DNA of 64,000 nt, from the NCBI GenBank assembly GCA_001543385.1, contig LPNH01000002.1:1-64000 (forward strand). Direction: 5' to 3'. The position numbers were made by a program, and so were the translations under genes. Source of the stretch: Candidatus Hemicellulosilyticus sp. P3. GTDB taxonomy: Bacteria > Bacteroidota > Bacteroidia > Bacteroidales > P3. Below are positions 39,159-48,972 of the stretch, piece by piece (the first letter of the stretch is position 1; every line of letters starts with the position of its first letter). The notes below the pieces were generated by a model. The model was not told where the DNA came from and searched no databases. It saw only the letters and a program-made list of their open reading frames with translations.

Positions 39159-40088
39159 ATGAATATTGTCTGTGTTGAGCCGCTGGGGATGCCGGCGTCG
39201 TTTTTTGAAGAGAAACGGGCGTTTTTTGCCGCCCGGGGCGACTGTTTCACTTATTATATGGAACGCAGCGAGGATCCGGAGGTGCTGGCGGAACGCATGA
39301 GCGAGGCGGATGCGGTTGTGGTGTCGAACATTCCGCTCCGCGACGCCCTGTTGAAGAGATGCCCCCGGCTAAAAATGTTGTCGGTGGCGTTTACGGGGCT
39401 GGACCATATCGACCTGGACTATTGCAACGCTCACGGCATCAAGGTACGCAATGCAGCCGGATATTCGACGACGGCGGTAAGTGAACTGGCGGTGGGGATG
39501 ATGCTGGATATGTTACGCCGGATGACGGAACTGGACGGCCTCACCCGTCACGGAGGATGCCGCGGCACACTGACGGGAGGCGAACTGCGCGGCCGCACAG
39601 TGGGTGTGGTGGGCACCGGCGCTATCGGCACCGCCACGATACGACTGCTGCTGGCTTTCGGATGCAGGGTGGCGGCGTATAGCCGCACCGAACGCGCCGA
39701 GGTGCGGGAGCTGGGGGTGCGTTATATGCCGCTCGACGAGTTGATGGGGTGCTGCGATATTGTGTCGCTGCATGTGCCGCTGACCACGGAGACGCATCAT
39801 CTCATCGACGCACGGCGCATAGCGCTGATGCAGCCGACGGCGCTGTTGGTGAACACGGCACGCGGCGCCGTGGTCGACACCGAAGCGCTGGCTAAAGCGC
39901 TGCAAGAGGGCGCTGTCGGCGGAGCGGCGGTCGATGTGTATGACGCTGAGCCGCCGCTGGCGGCCGACCACCCGCTGCTGCAGGCACCGCGGTGTCTATG
40001 TCTGCCTCACGTGGGCTATGCAACAGACGAGGCGTTTGAGATCAGAGCCGGGATCGTGTTTGAGAATTTAGAAGAGATGAGGGGATGA
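39159..40088 (+). CDS. D-2-hydroxyacid dehydrogenase family protein
   Basis: 'LRGRTVGVVGTGAIGTATIRLLLAFGCRVAAYSRT...LLVNTARGAVVDTEALAKAL'. Confidence 0.88.
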   Translation: MNIVCVEPLGMPASFFEEKRAFFAARGDCFTYYMERSEDPEVLAERMSEADAVVVSNIPLRDALLKRCPRLKMLSVAFTGLDHIDLDYCNAHGIKVRNAAGYSTTAVSELAVGMMLDMLRRMTELDGLTRHGGCRGTLTGGELRGRTVGVVGTGAIGTATIRLLLAFGCRVAAYSRTERAEVRELGVRYMPLDELMGCCDIVSLHVPLTTETHHLIDARRIALMQPTALLVNTARGAVVDTEALAKALQEGAVGGAAVDVYDAEPPLAADHPLLQAPRCLCLPHVGYATDEAFEIRAGIVFENLEEMRG

Positions 40089-40122
40089 ACGCGGTAAACG
40101 GTGATTAACGAGTGTATATGTT

Positions 40123-40701
40123 ATGGATGAGTTGATTTTTGCAACGAACAATGTCCACAAGCTGGAGGAGGTACGCCGGATGCTGGCGGATGTGGTCCAT
40201 GTGGCGAGCCTGCACGAGGCTGGACTGGAGGGTGAGATTCCGGAGACGGCGGACACGCTGGCAGGCAACGCGCTGCAGAAGGCGCAATGGGTGTGGGAGC
40301 GCAGCGGCCGCAACTGTTTTGCGGACGACACAGGGTTGGAGGTCGACGCGCTGAACGGCGCCCCAGGGGTGTACAGCGCCCGATATGCAGGGGATCGATG
40401 TTCGTTTGACGACAATATTGACAAGTTGCTCGGAGCTTTGCAGGGCGTTGAGGATCGACGCGCTGATTTCCGCACGGTGATATGCCTGATGGAGCAAGGT
40501 GTGCCCCGTTATTTCGAGGGACGCGTCGACGGCCAAATTCTTTCCGCCCGCTGCGGCAGCGCGGGGTTTGGCTATGACCCGGTCTTTATGCCCGACCGCT
40601 TCGCGGTAAGTTTCGCCGAGATGCCGATGGAGGTGAAGAACCGCATCAGCCACCGGGGACGCGCCATCGCCGCACTCCGCCAATATTTGACCACAGTATG
40701 A
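40123..40701 (+). CDS. rdgB: RdgB/HAM1 non-canonical purine NTP pyrophosphatase
   Basis: 'LIFATNNVHKLEEVRRML...CFADDTGLEVDALNGAPGVYSARYAG...GFGYDPVFMPD...SHRGRAI'. Confidence 0.92.
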   Translation: MDELIFATNNVHKLEEVRRMLADVVHVASLHEAGLEGEIPETADTLAGNALQKAQWVWERSGRNCFADDTGLEVDALNGAPGVYSARYAGDRCSFDDNIDKLLGALQGVEDRRADFRTVICLMEQGVPRYFEGRVDGQILSARCGSAGFGYDPVFMPDRFAVSFAEMPMEVKNRISHRGRAIAALRQYLTTV

Positions 40702-41276
40702 GCCACGACAACAGGTATAAGACGGTCTATCCCTACGAGATAAGGCAGGGGTACAGCAGCGACGGACATTATGTGCTGATGCTGGCTGAACCGAAACAGG
40801 TGCGTGTGGTGCCGATGCTGATCGGACCAGCCGAGGCGCAGGCGCTGATGCTGGCCCAGGAACGGCAACCGACACGGCGCCCGATGACGCACCGTCTGAT
40901 GATGACGATGATGGAGGAGTATGGGTTGACGCTGAACCAGGTGGCTATCGAACGGTTTGACGAAGGTATTTTTTATGCCAATCTTTATGTCAGCGACGGT
41001 TTCAACGAACGGTGCATTGACTGCCGCGCCAGCGACGCTGTGACGCTGGCGTTGCTGGCGGAACGGCCTATCCTTGTCGCCGAAGGCGTACTGGAAGAGG
41101 CGGCGGTGCCTATGGAGGCGATAGACGGAGGAGCACGGGAACCGGCCGAGATGAAGACCGAGGAGCTGGAACGGCTGCTGGAACGGTATGAGGAAGAGGA
41201 GAATTATGAGAAAGCGGCCGAGGTGCTGAAGGAGATTGAACGGCGCAGGAATGAAAAGGGCAAAAAATCTATTTGA
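40698..41276 (+). CDS. Bifunctional nuclease family protein (BFN/DUF151)
   Basis: '[52 protein letters not shown]...[19 protein letters not shown]'. Confidence 0.85.
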   Translation: MSHDNRYKTVYPYEIRQGYSSDGHYVLMLAEPKQVRVVPMLIGPAEAQALMLAQERQPTRRPMTHRLMMTMMEEYGLTLNQVAIERFDEGIFYANLYVSDGFNERCIDCRASDAVTLALLAERPILVAEGVLEEAAVPMEAIDGGAREPAEMKTEELERLLERYEEEENYEKAAEVLKEIERRRNEKGKKSI

Positions 41277-41277
41277 T

Positions 41278-42129
41278 ATGATGCAAGAGAGAGCATTTGT
41301 GCAGATGATTGACGAGGCGGCGGAGTATGTACGCGGATGCTGCAAGGCGGCTCAATGCGAGCTGCCGACGACGGGCATTGTGCTGGGCAGCGGACTGGGC
41401 GGACTGGCGGAACGTATCGCGAAGCCGCTGACGATTCCTTATTCGACGATACCGCATTTCAAGCAGTCGACAGCGACCGGGCATAAGGGCAACCTGATTG
41501 TCGGCACGCTGGGAGGCGAGCCGATGGTGGCGATGCAAGGCCGTTTTCACTATTATGAAGGTTATTCGATGCAGGAGGTGACGATGCCGGTACGCGTCAT
41601 GGCGAAGCTGGGGGTTGCGACGCTTTATGTGAGCAATGCCGCCGGCGGCATGAACCCGGCATTCAAAGTGGGTGACTTGATGGTCATCACCGATCATATC
41701 AATTTTATGCCAAACCCGCTTATCGGCGCCAATCTGGATGACTTCGGCGTGCGCTTTCCCGACATGACGGAGGTGTACAGCCGACGGCTGCGGCAACGGG
41801 CACATCGCATTGCGGAGGCAAGGGGTGTTGTGTTGCACGAAGGGGTGTATGTGGCTGAGACGGGCCCCAGCTATGAGACGCTGGCCGAGTACCGGATGTA
41901 CAGCCTGATGGGCGGCGACGCGGTGGGTATGAGCACGACACCGGAGGTGATTGTGGCCCGCCACTGCGGTCTGGAGGTGTTCGGCATCAGCATTATCACC
42001 AACCAGGCCAACGATTTGCGCGACGGAGCCCGCAATGACGGCGACGATGTGGTGGCGGCGGCTCAAGCGGCTACGCAGACACTGTCGGGCTTGATTGAGG
42101 CGATGATTGCCGACCACACTAATATCTGA
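41278..42129 (+). CDS. Purine-nucleoside phosphorylase
   Basis: '[16 protein letters not shown]...[42 protein letters not shown]...[19 protein letters not shown]'. Confidence 0.92.
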   Translation: MMQERAFVQMIDEAAEYVRGCCKAAQCELPTTGIVLGSGLGGLAERIAKPLTIPYSTIPHFKQSTATGHKGNLIVGTLGGEPMVAMQGRFHYYEGYSMQEVTMPVRVMAKLGVATLYVSNAAGGMNPAFKVGDLMVITDHINFMPNPLIGANLDDFGVRFPDMTEVYSRRLRQRAHRIAEARGVVLHEGVYVAETGPSYETLAEYRMYSLMGGDAVGMSTTPEVIVARHCGLEVFGISIITNQANDLRDGARNDGDDVVAAAQAATQTLSGLIEAMIADHTNI

Positions 42130-42155
42130 CCGCCATTCAACGCTATAAGCCATAT

Positions 42156-43052
42156 GTGCTGCCTGCCGCCCTGCTGCTGGGGACGTTGCTTCACCGCTGG
42201 TGCGCGGCGCTGAGCGGAGCTGTGCCGTTTATTATTTTCTGTATTCTGTTGCTTACTTTTTGTGCCGCCGACCTGCGACGGCTACGCCTGTCGTGGCTGG
42301 ACGCATGGCTGGTCTTTTTCCAGACGGCGGTATGCTGCGGCGTCTATGCGCTGATGCGTGTGACGGGCGCCGGCGAAGTGCTGAGCCAGGGGGTGATGAT
42401 GGGCATGCTGTGCCCGGTGGCGTCGTCGGTGGCGGTGGTGAGCTGTATGCTGGGCGCGGACCGGCAGACGGTGACGACGTATACCATTGTGGGCAACCTG
42501 ACGGCGGCAATTGCCGCTCCGGTGGTGTTTTCTGCCATCGGAGTCCATCCGGAACTGTCGTTTGGACATTCACTGTGGCTGATTCTGCGAAGAATCGCAC
42601 CCACGCTGGCTTTGCCTTTTGTCATTGCATGGGTGTTGCAGCGTTTCCGGCCTCGCGTCAACGCGGCGCTGGCACGACACAGCGGAGCGGCTTTCTATCT
42701 TTGGGCGATAGCGCTGCTTTTCACGCTGGGACAAACGATTCATTATATTGTCGGGCATGGCGACGGGGTATGGAACCAGGTGGCGCAACTCGGAGCGGCG
42801 TCGCTGGCGGTGTGCATCCTGCAGTTTGCCGTCGGACGGCGCATCGGACGACACTATGGCGACACGGTGAGCGGAGGGCAACTGCTGGGCCAGAAGAACA
42901 CGGCGATGGGTATCTGGATGGCCAATACGTTCCTGAACCCTCTGTCGTCGGTTTTCATGGCGTTTTACAGTGTTTATCAGAATCTATTCAATAGCTGGCA
43001 GCTGTGGTGCCACGAGCACCGGGCCTCTCTTTTGCAAAAACAGCGGAAATGA
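42156..43052 (+). CDS. BASS (bile acid:sodium symporter)-like transporter
   Basis: Polytopic; 'GVMMGMLCPVASSVAVVSCMLGADRQTVTTYTIVGNLTAAIAAPVVFSAIGVHPELSFGHSLWLILRRIAPTLALP'; GTG start assumed. Confidence 0.65.
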   Translation: MLPAALLLGTLLHRWCAALSGAVPFIIFCILLLTFCAADLRRLRLSWLDAWLVFFQTAVCCGVYALMRVTGAGEVLSQGVMMGMLCPVASSVAVVSCMLGADRQTVTTYTIVGNLTAAIAAPVVFSAIGVHPELSFGHSLWLILRRIAPTLALPFVIAWVLQRFRPRVNAALARHSGAAFYLWAIALLFTLGQTIHYIVGHGDGVWNQVAQLGAASLAVCILQFAVGRRIGRHYGDTVSGGQLLGQKNTAMGIWMANTFLNPLSSVFMAFYSVYQNLFNSWQLWCHEHRASLLQKQRK

Positions 43053-43825
43053 TACGGGCAGCATTTTTTGATATTGACGGCACTTTGCTGAGTTTCCGCA
43101 CGCACCGCGTGTCGGAGGGCACGGTGCGTGCATTCGGTTTGTTGCGCCGACGCGGCGTGCGCACTTTCATCGCATCGGGACGCCCGGAGGTGCTTATACC
43201 GCCTATGCCGGTGGAATTTGACGGACTCTGCACGATGAACGGCGGCTATGTCGTGGCCGACGGAACGGTGCTGGTCAGCCACGCCATACCGCAGGATGAG
43301 ACGGACCGCTGGCTGCGCTATGCGGCGGACAAGAGTGTCTGCACGATGCTGTTCGACGCCCACGCCATGTTTGCCTGCCATATTGACGCGACGGGCCGGG
43401 CGATCCGCGATCAGCTGGGGTTTGACATGCCGCCGGAGGTATCCGCCGCCGAATTACTGGGACACGAGGCGTATCAGCTGATAGCTGTGGTGCCGCCTGA
43501 AGCGGACGAGGAACTGGCCCGGATGCTGCCTCACTGCCGTATGCCCCGCTGGCACAAGGCGTTCACCGATGTGATTCATCTCGACAACAGCAAGGCGGTG
43601 GGATTGGACAACCTGTGCCGCCATTTCGGCATCAGCCAGGCCGACACGGTGGCTTTCGGCGACGGCGCCAACGACATTGAGATGCTGCAGTGGGCAGGAA
43701 CGGGGGTGGCGATGGGCAATGCGGCGGACCAGGTGAAAGCCGCCGCAGACAGGGTGACAGCCGATGTGGACCATGAGGGTATTCTGCTGGCGGTGGAGCA
43801 ACTGATCAAGGAGGGCGCGATATGA
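43049..43825 (+). CDS. Cof-type HAD-IIB family hydrolase
   Basis: ATG 43049: MIRAAFFDIDGTLLSF...; 'AFGDGANDIEMLQWAGTGVAMGNAADQVKAAADRVT'. Confidence 0.9.
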   Translation: MIRAAFFDIDGTLLSFRTHRVSEGTVRAFGLLRRRGVRTFIASGRPEVLIPPMPVEFDGLCTMNGGYVVADGTVLVSHAIPQDETDRWLRYAADKSVCTMLFDAHAMFACHIDATGRAIRDQLGFDMPPEVSAAELLGHEAYQLIAVVPPEADEELARMLPHCRMPRWHKAFTDVIHLDNSKAVGLDNLCRHFGISQADTVAFGDGANDIEMLQWAGTGVAMGNAADQVKAAADRVTADVDHEGILLAVEQLIKEGAI

Positions 43826-44055
43826 GCAGGAAACCGGACCTGGCCGACGAGCTGACGCGGCTGCGCAAGTTGCTGGCCAACTATGAGGAGCTGGAGGCTG
43901 AAATGGCCGACGAGGCCTGTTATGTGGCACGCGGCAACGGTTTTTGCGACACCAAGTTCAGCGAGGCTTTTGTCGAAGGCCAGCAGGAACGGCTGCGCCG
44001 GCAGATTGCAGCCTTGGAACGGATGTCGGAGTCACAGGGTGGGCCCATCGAATGA
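43822..44055 (+). CDS. Small coiled-coil hypothetical protein
   Basis: 77 aa, overlaps upstream HAD stop by 4 bp. Confidence 0.5.
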   Translation: MSRKPDLADELTRLRKLLANYEELEAEMADEACYVARGNGFCDTKFSEAFVEGQQERLRRQIAALERMSESQGGPIE

Positions 44056-44169
44056 ACCTGCAGATTCTGAAAGCCTGTTATCTGAAAAAATTTCATTATC
44101 TTTGTAGGTGATATTCACTGCGAATATCACACTAAAACACTTAAAATAAACATATTAAAACAACAAACC

Positions 44170-45285
44170 ATGAAAACAGCTTATAACTTTAACGCAGGCC
44201 CCTGTGTCCTGCCGAAAGAGGCCATTGAGAGCACTATCAATGCCATCCGTGACTTCGACAACACCGGTATCGGTCTGCTCGAGATCAGCCACCGCACTCC
44301 GGGTTGGGAGCGCACCATGGAAGAGACCCGCCAGCTTTGGCGCGACCTGCTGAATATCCCCGCCGAGTACGAAATCCTTTTCCTCGGTGGCGGCGCCAGC
44401 ACCGGCTTTATGGATGTTCCGGCCAACCTCTTGAACAAGAAGGCTGCCTATCTGCAGACCGGCGTGTGGGCCAAGAAGGCCGCCAAGGAGGCCAAGAACT
44501 TCGGCGAGACCGTGATCGTGGCCAGCAGCGAAGACAAGACCTACAGCTACATCCCGAAGGGTTGGACCGTCCCCGCCGACGCCGACTATTTCCACATCAC
44601 CACCAACAACACCATCTATGGCACCGAGATCCGCAAGGATTTCGCCGCCAACGAGATCAACAACGTGATGCTGGTCGCCGACATGAGCTCGGACATCATG
44701 AGCCGACCCGTCGACGTGAAGAAGTACGGCCTCATCTACGGTGGCGCCCAAAAGAACGTCGGCCCTGCCGGTGTCACCTTCTACATTGTCCGCAAGGACA
44801 TCCTCGGCAAGATCACCGACCGCCAGTATATGAACCCGCTGCCCACCATGGTGGATTTCCGCACCCACGCTGCCGAAGAGGCTAAGAACATCTCCATGTT
44901 CAACACACCCCCGGTGAGCGCCATCTTCGTCATGCACGAGACCCTGAAGTGGGTTAAGAACACCATCGGCGGCGTCGCCGAGATGGAGAAGATCAACCTC
45001 AAGAAGAGCAACATGCTCTATGAGGAGATCGACCGCAACAGCATGTTCCGCGGCACCGCCGAGAAGGAAGACCGTTCTATCATGAACCACTGCTGGGTGA
45101 TGGCCGAGGGCCGCGAGAACCTGCAGGACGCTTTCATGGCCTTCGCCAAGGAGCGCGGTATGGTCGGCATCAAGGGACACCGCTCGGTGGGCGGATTCCG
45201 CGCCAGCCTCTACAATGCATGCCCCGTCGAGGCCGTCGAGGCTCTCGTCCAGTGCATGCAGGACTTCGAGAAAGCCAACAAGTAA
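44170..45285 (+). CDS. serC: 3-phosphoserine/phosphohydroxythreonine transaminase
   Basis: 'YNFNAGPCVLPKEAIE...GIGLLEISHRTPGWERTMEE...LIYGGAQKNVGPAGVTFYIVRKDIL'. Confidence 0.95.
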   Translation: MKTAYNFNAGPCVLPKEAIESTINAIRDFDNTGIGLLEISHRTPGWERTMEETRQLWRDLLNIPAEYEILFLGGGASTGFMDVPANLLNKKAAYLQTGVWAKKAAKEAKNFGETVIVASSEDKTYSYIPKGWTVPADADYFHITTNNTIYGTEIRKDFAANEINNVMLVADMSSDIMSRPVDVKKYGLIYGGAQKNVGPAGVTFYIVRKDILGKITDRQYMNPLPTMVDFRTHAAEEAKNISMFNTPPVSAIFVMHETLKWVKNTIGGVAEMEKINLKKSNMLYEEIDRNSMFRGTAEKEDRSIMNHCWVMAEGRENLQDAFMAFAKERGMVGIKGHRSVGGFRASLYNACPVEAVEALVQCMQDFEKANK

Positions 45286-45299
45286 AGTAGATTGATCAG

Positions 45300-45358
45300 G
45301 CTTATGGACATCGTTGACGCACTGATGACAGCAGATGACATCAGGGATGTCCATAAGC
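45300..45358 (+). promoter_or_regulatory. Nested hairpin in serC-serA spacer overlapping a 26-codon micro-ORF (45304..45384)
   Basis: GCTTATGGACATC (45300-45312) / GATGTCCATAAGC (45346-45358) perfect 13-bp stem; inner CTGATG/CATCAG. Confidence 0.7.
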
Positions 45359-45386
45359 TTTTAAACGCATTAAAAGAAGAATAAAT

Positions 45387-46307
45387 ATGAAGATTCTCGT
45401 AGCAACGGAAAAGCCCTTTGCAAAAGTGGCTGTTGACGGAATTAAGAAAGTGGTCGAGGAGAATGGCCACCAGTTCGCCCTCCTCGAGAAATATACCGAC
45501 GTGAACGACCTGTACAAGGCTGTTGCCGATGCCGACGCCCTCATCGTCCGCAGCGACAAGGTGACCAAGGAGGTTATCGAGCACGCCAAACAGCTGAAGA
45601 TCGTCGTGCGCGCCGGCGCCGGCTATGACAACCTCGACCTTGAGGCTTGCACGGCCCGCGGCATCGTCGCCATGAACACCCCCGGCCAGAACAGCAACGC
45701 TGTGGCCGAGCTCGTCATGGGTATGCTTGTCTATGCCGTCCGTAATTTCTACAACGGCAAGAGCGGCAGCGAGCTGATGGGCAAGAAACTGGGCATCCTC
45801 GCTTTCGGCAATGTGGGACGCAACGTGGCCCGCATCGCCAAGGGTTTCGGCATGGATGTCTATGCCTATGACGCTTTTATGACCGCAGAACAGATCAATG
45901 CCAGCGGCATGGCCAAGGCTGTAGCCAGCCAGGATGCACTGTTCGAGACCTGCGACGTGGTGTCCCTCCACATCCCCGCCACCGCAGAGACCAAGCAAAG
46001 CATCAACTATAGCCTCGTCGGCAAGATGCACAAGGGCGGCATCCTCGTCAACAGCGCCCGCAAGGAAGTTATCGACGAGGCCGGGCTGCTGAAGCTGATG
46101 GCCGAGCGCACCGACCTGAAGTATATCACCGATATCATGCCGGATGCCGATGCCGACTTCAAGGCATTCGAAGGCCGCTATTTCGCCACCCCCAAGAAGA
46201 TGGGTGCCCAGACTGAAGAGGCCAACATCAACGCCGGTATCGCCGCCGCGAACCAGATTGCCGACTTCTTCAAGACCGGCAACAAGAAGTTTCAAGTGAA
46301 CAAGTAG
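45387..46307 (+). CDS. serA: 3-phosphoglycerate dehydrogenase
   Basis: 'IVVRAGAGYDNLDLEACTARGIVAMNTPGQNSNAVAELVMGML...LGILAFGNVGRNVARIAKGFGMDVYAYD'. Confidence 0.93.
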   Translation: MKILVATEKPFAKVAVDGIKKVVEENGHQFALLEKYTDVNDLYKAVADADALIVRSDKVTKEVIEHAKQLKIVVRAGAGYDNLDLEACTARGIVAMNTPGQNSNAVAELVMGMLVYAVRNFYNGKSGSELMGKKLGILAFGNVGRNVARIAKGFGMDVYAYDAFMTAEQINASGMAKAVASQDALFETCDVVSLHIPATAETKQSINYSLVGKMHKGGILVNSARKEVIDEAGLLKLMAERTDLKYITDIMPDADADFKAFEGRYFATPKKMGAQTEEANINAGIAAANQIADFFKTGNKKFQVNK

Positions 46308-46335
46308 GCTGACGGCGCTATTGTTTATCGTATCA

Positions 46336-46363
46336 GGGGGAGCCATCAACCTCCCCCTTTTTT
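46336..46363 (+). terminator. Terminator after serA
   Basis: GGGGGAG-CCATCAAC-CTCCCCC followed by T-tract. Confidence 0.75.
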
Positions 46364-46373
46364 ACACCCTGAA

Positions 46374-47789
46374 GTGATGTCCCGACTTTATCTGTTCAAC
46401 CCGGAACATGACCTCTGTCTCGCCAACGGAGGCGCACATTATGTGGCGCCGGAGGGGGCGTTGCGGATAGCCGGACAACACGCCGACGTGATGCGCTATT
46501 TGTATGGAGACGATGTGTGCGCCGTGACCGCAGCGGAGGTGGCGGAGGTGTTGACCCGGAGACCTTTTTCGGACGACGCGCCGACGATTGTGCCGTGGGG
46601 CTGGGACGCCGCGCTGCGCCAACGGATAGCGGCGTGCGGCGTGGCGGAGACGACGCTGCCCGACATGGCATATCTGGCACAGTTGCGACGTTTGCAGCAT
46701 CGCGCCACATTACTGCCGCTGCAACCCGAGTCGCGGTTGGTGACAAAGGTGGAGGAGGTGGATATGATGCTGAGGTCCCGGCCTCAGATGGTGCTCAAAG
46801 CGCCATGGTCGGGGTCGGGTCGCGGCATACGGTGGGTGAAGGAGAGGATGTCACAGCAGGACCGGATGTGGATGCAGCGCGTGGTGAATCAGCAGCAGGG
46901 GGTGATCGCAGAGCCGCGCCGCGAGGTTCAGCTTGAACTGGCGTTGGAGTATGAGGTGCGGCGGCACGGCGACGGCGGAGCGCTGTTTTTCCGCGGACTG
47001 TCGCTTTTCGAAAGCCGTCAGGGTGTGTACCGCGGCAACTGGTTTATTGACGACGACGCCATTGTGCAGCGTGTGGCCGGCCTGACCGACGCGCTGCCTG
47101 CCACACGCACCGTGGTGGAAGGCTGGCTGCGCCGGACTGTGGCACCGCATTACCGCGGGCCGCTGGGGGTGGATCTTTATGTTGACGGCAAACGACGACT
47201 GCATGTGAGCGAGCTGAACTTACGTCATACGATGGGCATGGTGGCTCACACGCTGCTGCAGCGACACCCGGCATGGGCGGGATGTTTCGGTTCGCCTTTG
47301 GCGCTGCACCGCGCGGTGCTGTCGATAGGAAGCAATATGGGCAACCGGGCCGCGTTGCTGCGCGGTGCAGTGCATGCACTGTCGGAACGTGTCGGGCCGG
47401 TGGTGCGCCGCTCGCCGGTGGTGGAGACTGCACCCTGGGGGTTTTCGGCCGAACGCAATTTTCTGAATCAGGTGGTGGTGGTGGACACGGCGCTGTCGGC
47501 AGAGCAGGTATTGCAGTCCGCACTGGCTATCGAAGCGACGATGGGACGCCGCCGCGACTATGACCCGCTGCATCCGCCTGAATCACACGTGTATCAGTCG
47601 CGACCGATCGACATTGACATTATCTTTTTTGATGACACGACTATGGACACTCCACTGTTGCAGATTCCTCACCCCCGTATGCATCTGCGGCGTTTTGTGC
47701 TGGAACCGCTGTGTGCGTTGATGCCCGGATATGAACATCCTGCACTGCACCGCACGGTGCGGCAGATGCTGGACGATTTGAACGAATAG
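46374..47789 (+). CDS. folK: Fusion: N-terminal ATP-grasp-like domain + C-terminal FolK (HPPK)
   Basis: N-term 'LYLFNPEHDLCLANGG...MVLKAPWSGSGRGIRWV'; C-term 'AVLSIGSNMGNRAALLRGAVHAL...APWGFSAERNFLNQVVVVDTALSAEQVL...YQSRPIDIDIIFFDD...PHPRMHLRRFVLEPL'. Confidence 0.85.
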   Translation: MMSRLYLFNPEHDLCLANGGAHYVAPEGALRIAGQHADVMRYLYGDDVCAVTAAEVAEVLTRRPFSDDAPTIVPWGWDAALRQRIAACGVAETTLPDMAYLAQLRRLQHRATLLPLQPESRLVTKVEEVDMMLRSRPQMVLKAPWSGSGRGIRWVKERMSQQDRMWMQRVVNQQQGVIAEPRREVQLELALEYEVRRHGDGGALFFRGLSLFESRQGVYRGNWFIDDDAIVQRVAGLTDALPATRTVVEGWLRRTVAPHYRGPLGVDLYVDGKRRLHVSELNLRHTMGMVAHTLLQRHPAWAGCFGSPLALHRAVLSIGSNMGNRAALLRGAVHALSERVGPVVRRSPVVETAPWGFSAERNFLNQVVVVDTALSAEQVLQSALAIEATMGRRRDYDPLHPPESHVYQSRPIDIDIIFFDDTTMDTPLLQIPHPRMHLRRFVLEPLCALMPGYEHPALHRTVRQMLDDLNE

Positions 47790-47822
47790 ATTAACGCCGG
47801 CCCGATTCGCCGATTTGAAACT

Positions 47823-48383
47823 ATGCTCTCGATTTTCTTTGTAGCTTTGGCGCTCTGTGTCGACAGTTTTGTCGTGTCGGCGGCAGCGGCTTTAAGCAGC
47901 ACCATGACACTGCGGCGCGGTCTGCTCATGGCTTGTGTCTTCGCTTTTTTTCAAGGGCTGTTCCCGTTGCTCGGCGCTTTGCTCGGCATCGGATGCCGCG
48001 ACATGATGGCGGCGGTGGACCACTGGGTGGCGTTCGGACTGCTGGTGGCCGTGGGCGGCAAGATGGTGGCTGATGCAATACGGGGCGGAGAGACGCACAC
48101 GATGGATGTCAATCGTGTCGGCGTGATGGCGCTGCTGGGTGTTGCGACAAGTATCGACGCCTTTGTTGTCGGCATCGGGACGGGACTGGGGCATGACATG
48201 CGCTATGTGTCGCGGCTGGTGGCGACTGTGACGGTGGCGACTTTTCTCCTTTCGCTGCTCGGCTTTGCATTGGGACGACGCCATGTGGCGATACCGCAAC
48301 GGCTGGCGGGCATCCTGGCCGGCGCAACACTGGCTGCCCTGGGGACCTGGACGTTGTGCCGCCATCTGGCAGGGGCGGTTTAG
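47823..48383 (+). CDS. mntP: Manganese efflux pump MntP family
   Basis: 'LALCVDSFVVSAAAALSS...FQGLFPLLGALLG...GVATSIDAFVVGIGTGL'. Confidence 0.85.
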   Translation: MLSIFFVALALCVDSFVVSAAAALSSTMTLRRGLLMACVFAFFQGLFPLLGALLGIGCRDMMAAVDHWVAFGLLVAVGGKMVADAIRGGETHTMDVNRVGVMALLGVATSIDAFVVGIGTGLGHDMRYVSRLVATVTVATFLLSLLGFALGRRHVAIPQRLAGILAGATLAALGTWTLCRHLAGAV

Positions 48384-48439
48384 GAAAGGGCGGCAGGCTG
48401 GAAGGATTATAAAACGATGACCTGAATGTTGATCTGAAT

Positions 48440-48934
48440 ATGAACGGTGTACTGATTGTATTGGCTATTTTATTGGCGCTGACTGGTTTGCTGGGCGCCG
48501 TGGTGCCGGGACTGCCGGGACCGCCGATAGCATGGCTGGCGCTGCTGATGATACAACTGTCGTCTGCCGCTGACCATGCACCGTGGTTTATTGTTGTCAT
48601 GGCGCTGGCGGCGGCTTTGGTGACGGTGCTGGACTATGTTGTGCCGTCATGGGGGGCCAAGAGGTACGGCGGCAGCAAGGCCGGCGTGTGGGGCTGCAAT
48701 ATCGGGCTGGTGGTGTCGCTGCTGGGGCTGCCGCTGGGCCCTCAAGGACTGGTCGGGGTGTTTTTCTGGCCGTTTTTGGGCGCCTGGGTCGGCGAACTGG
48801 CGGCGGGAAAGTCCTCCCAAACGGCGTTACGCGCCGCATGGGGGACGTTTCTGGGCATGCTCTCCGGTATTTTTATCAAGCTGATCTACGCGCTGGTGGT
48901 GGCAGTGGTGCTGGTGAAGGATCTGATAAGCTGA
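48440..48934 (+). CDS. DUF456 domain-containing protein
   Basis: 'LGAVVPGLPGPPIAWLALLM...LDYVVPSWGAKRYGGSKAGVWGCNIGLVVSLLGLPLGPQGLVGVFFWPFLGAWVGEL'. Confidence 0.88.
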   Translation: MNGVLIVLAILLALTGLLGAVVPGLPGPPIAWLALLMIQLSSAADHAPWFIVVMALAAALVTVLDYVVPSWGAKRYGGSKAGVWGCNIGLVVSLLGLPLGPQGLVGVFFWPFLGAWVGELAAGKSSQTALRAAWGTFLGMLSGIFIKLIYALVVAVVLVKDLIS

Positions 48935-48972
48935 TCGGAATCGATCGGAGAGTCGTCCGGCCAAGCTGGATT

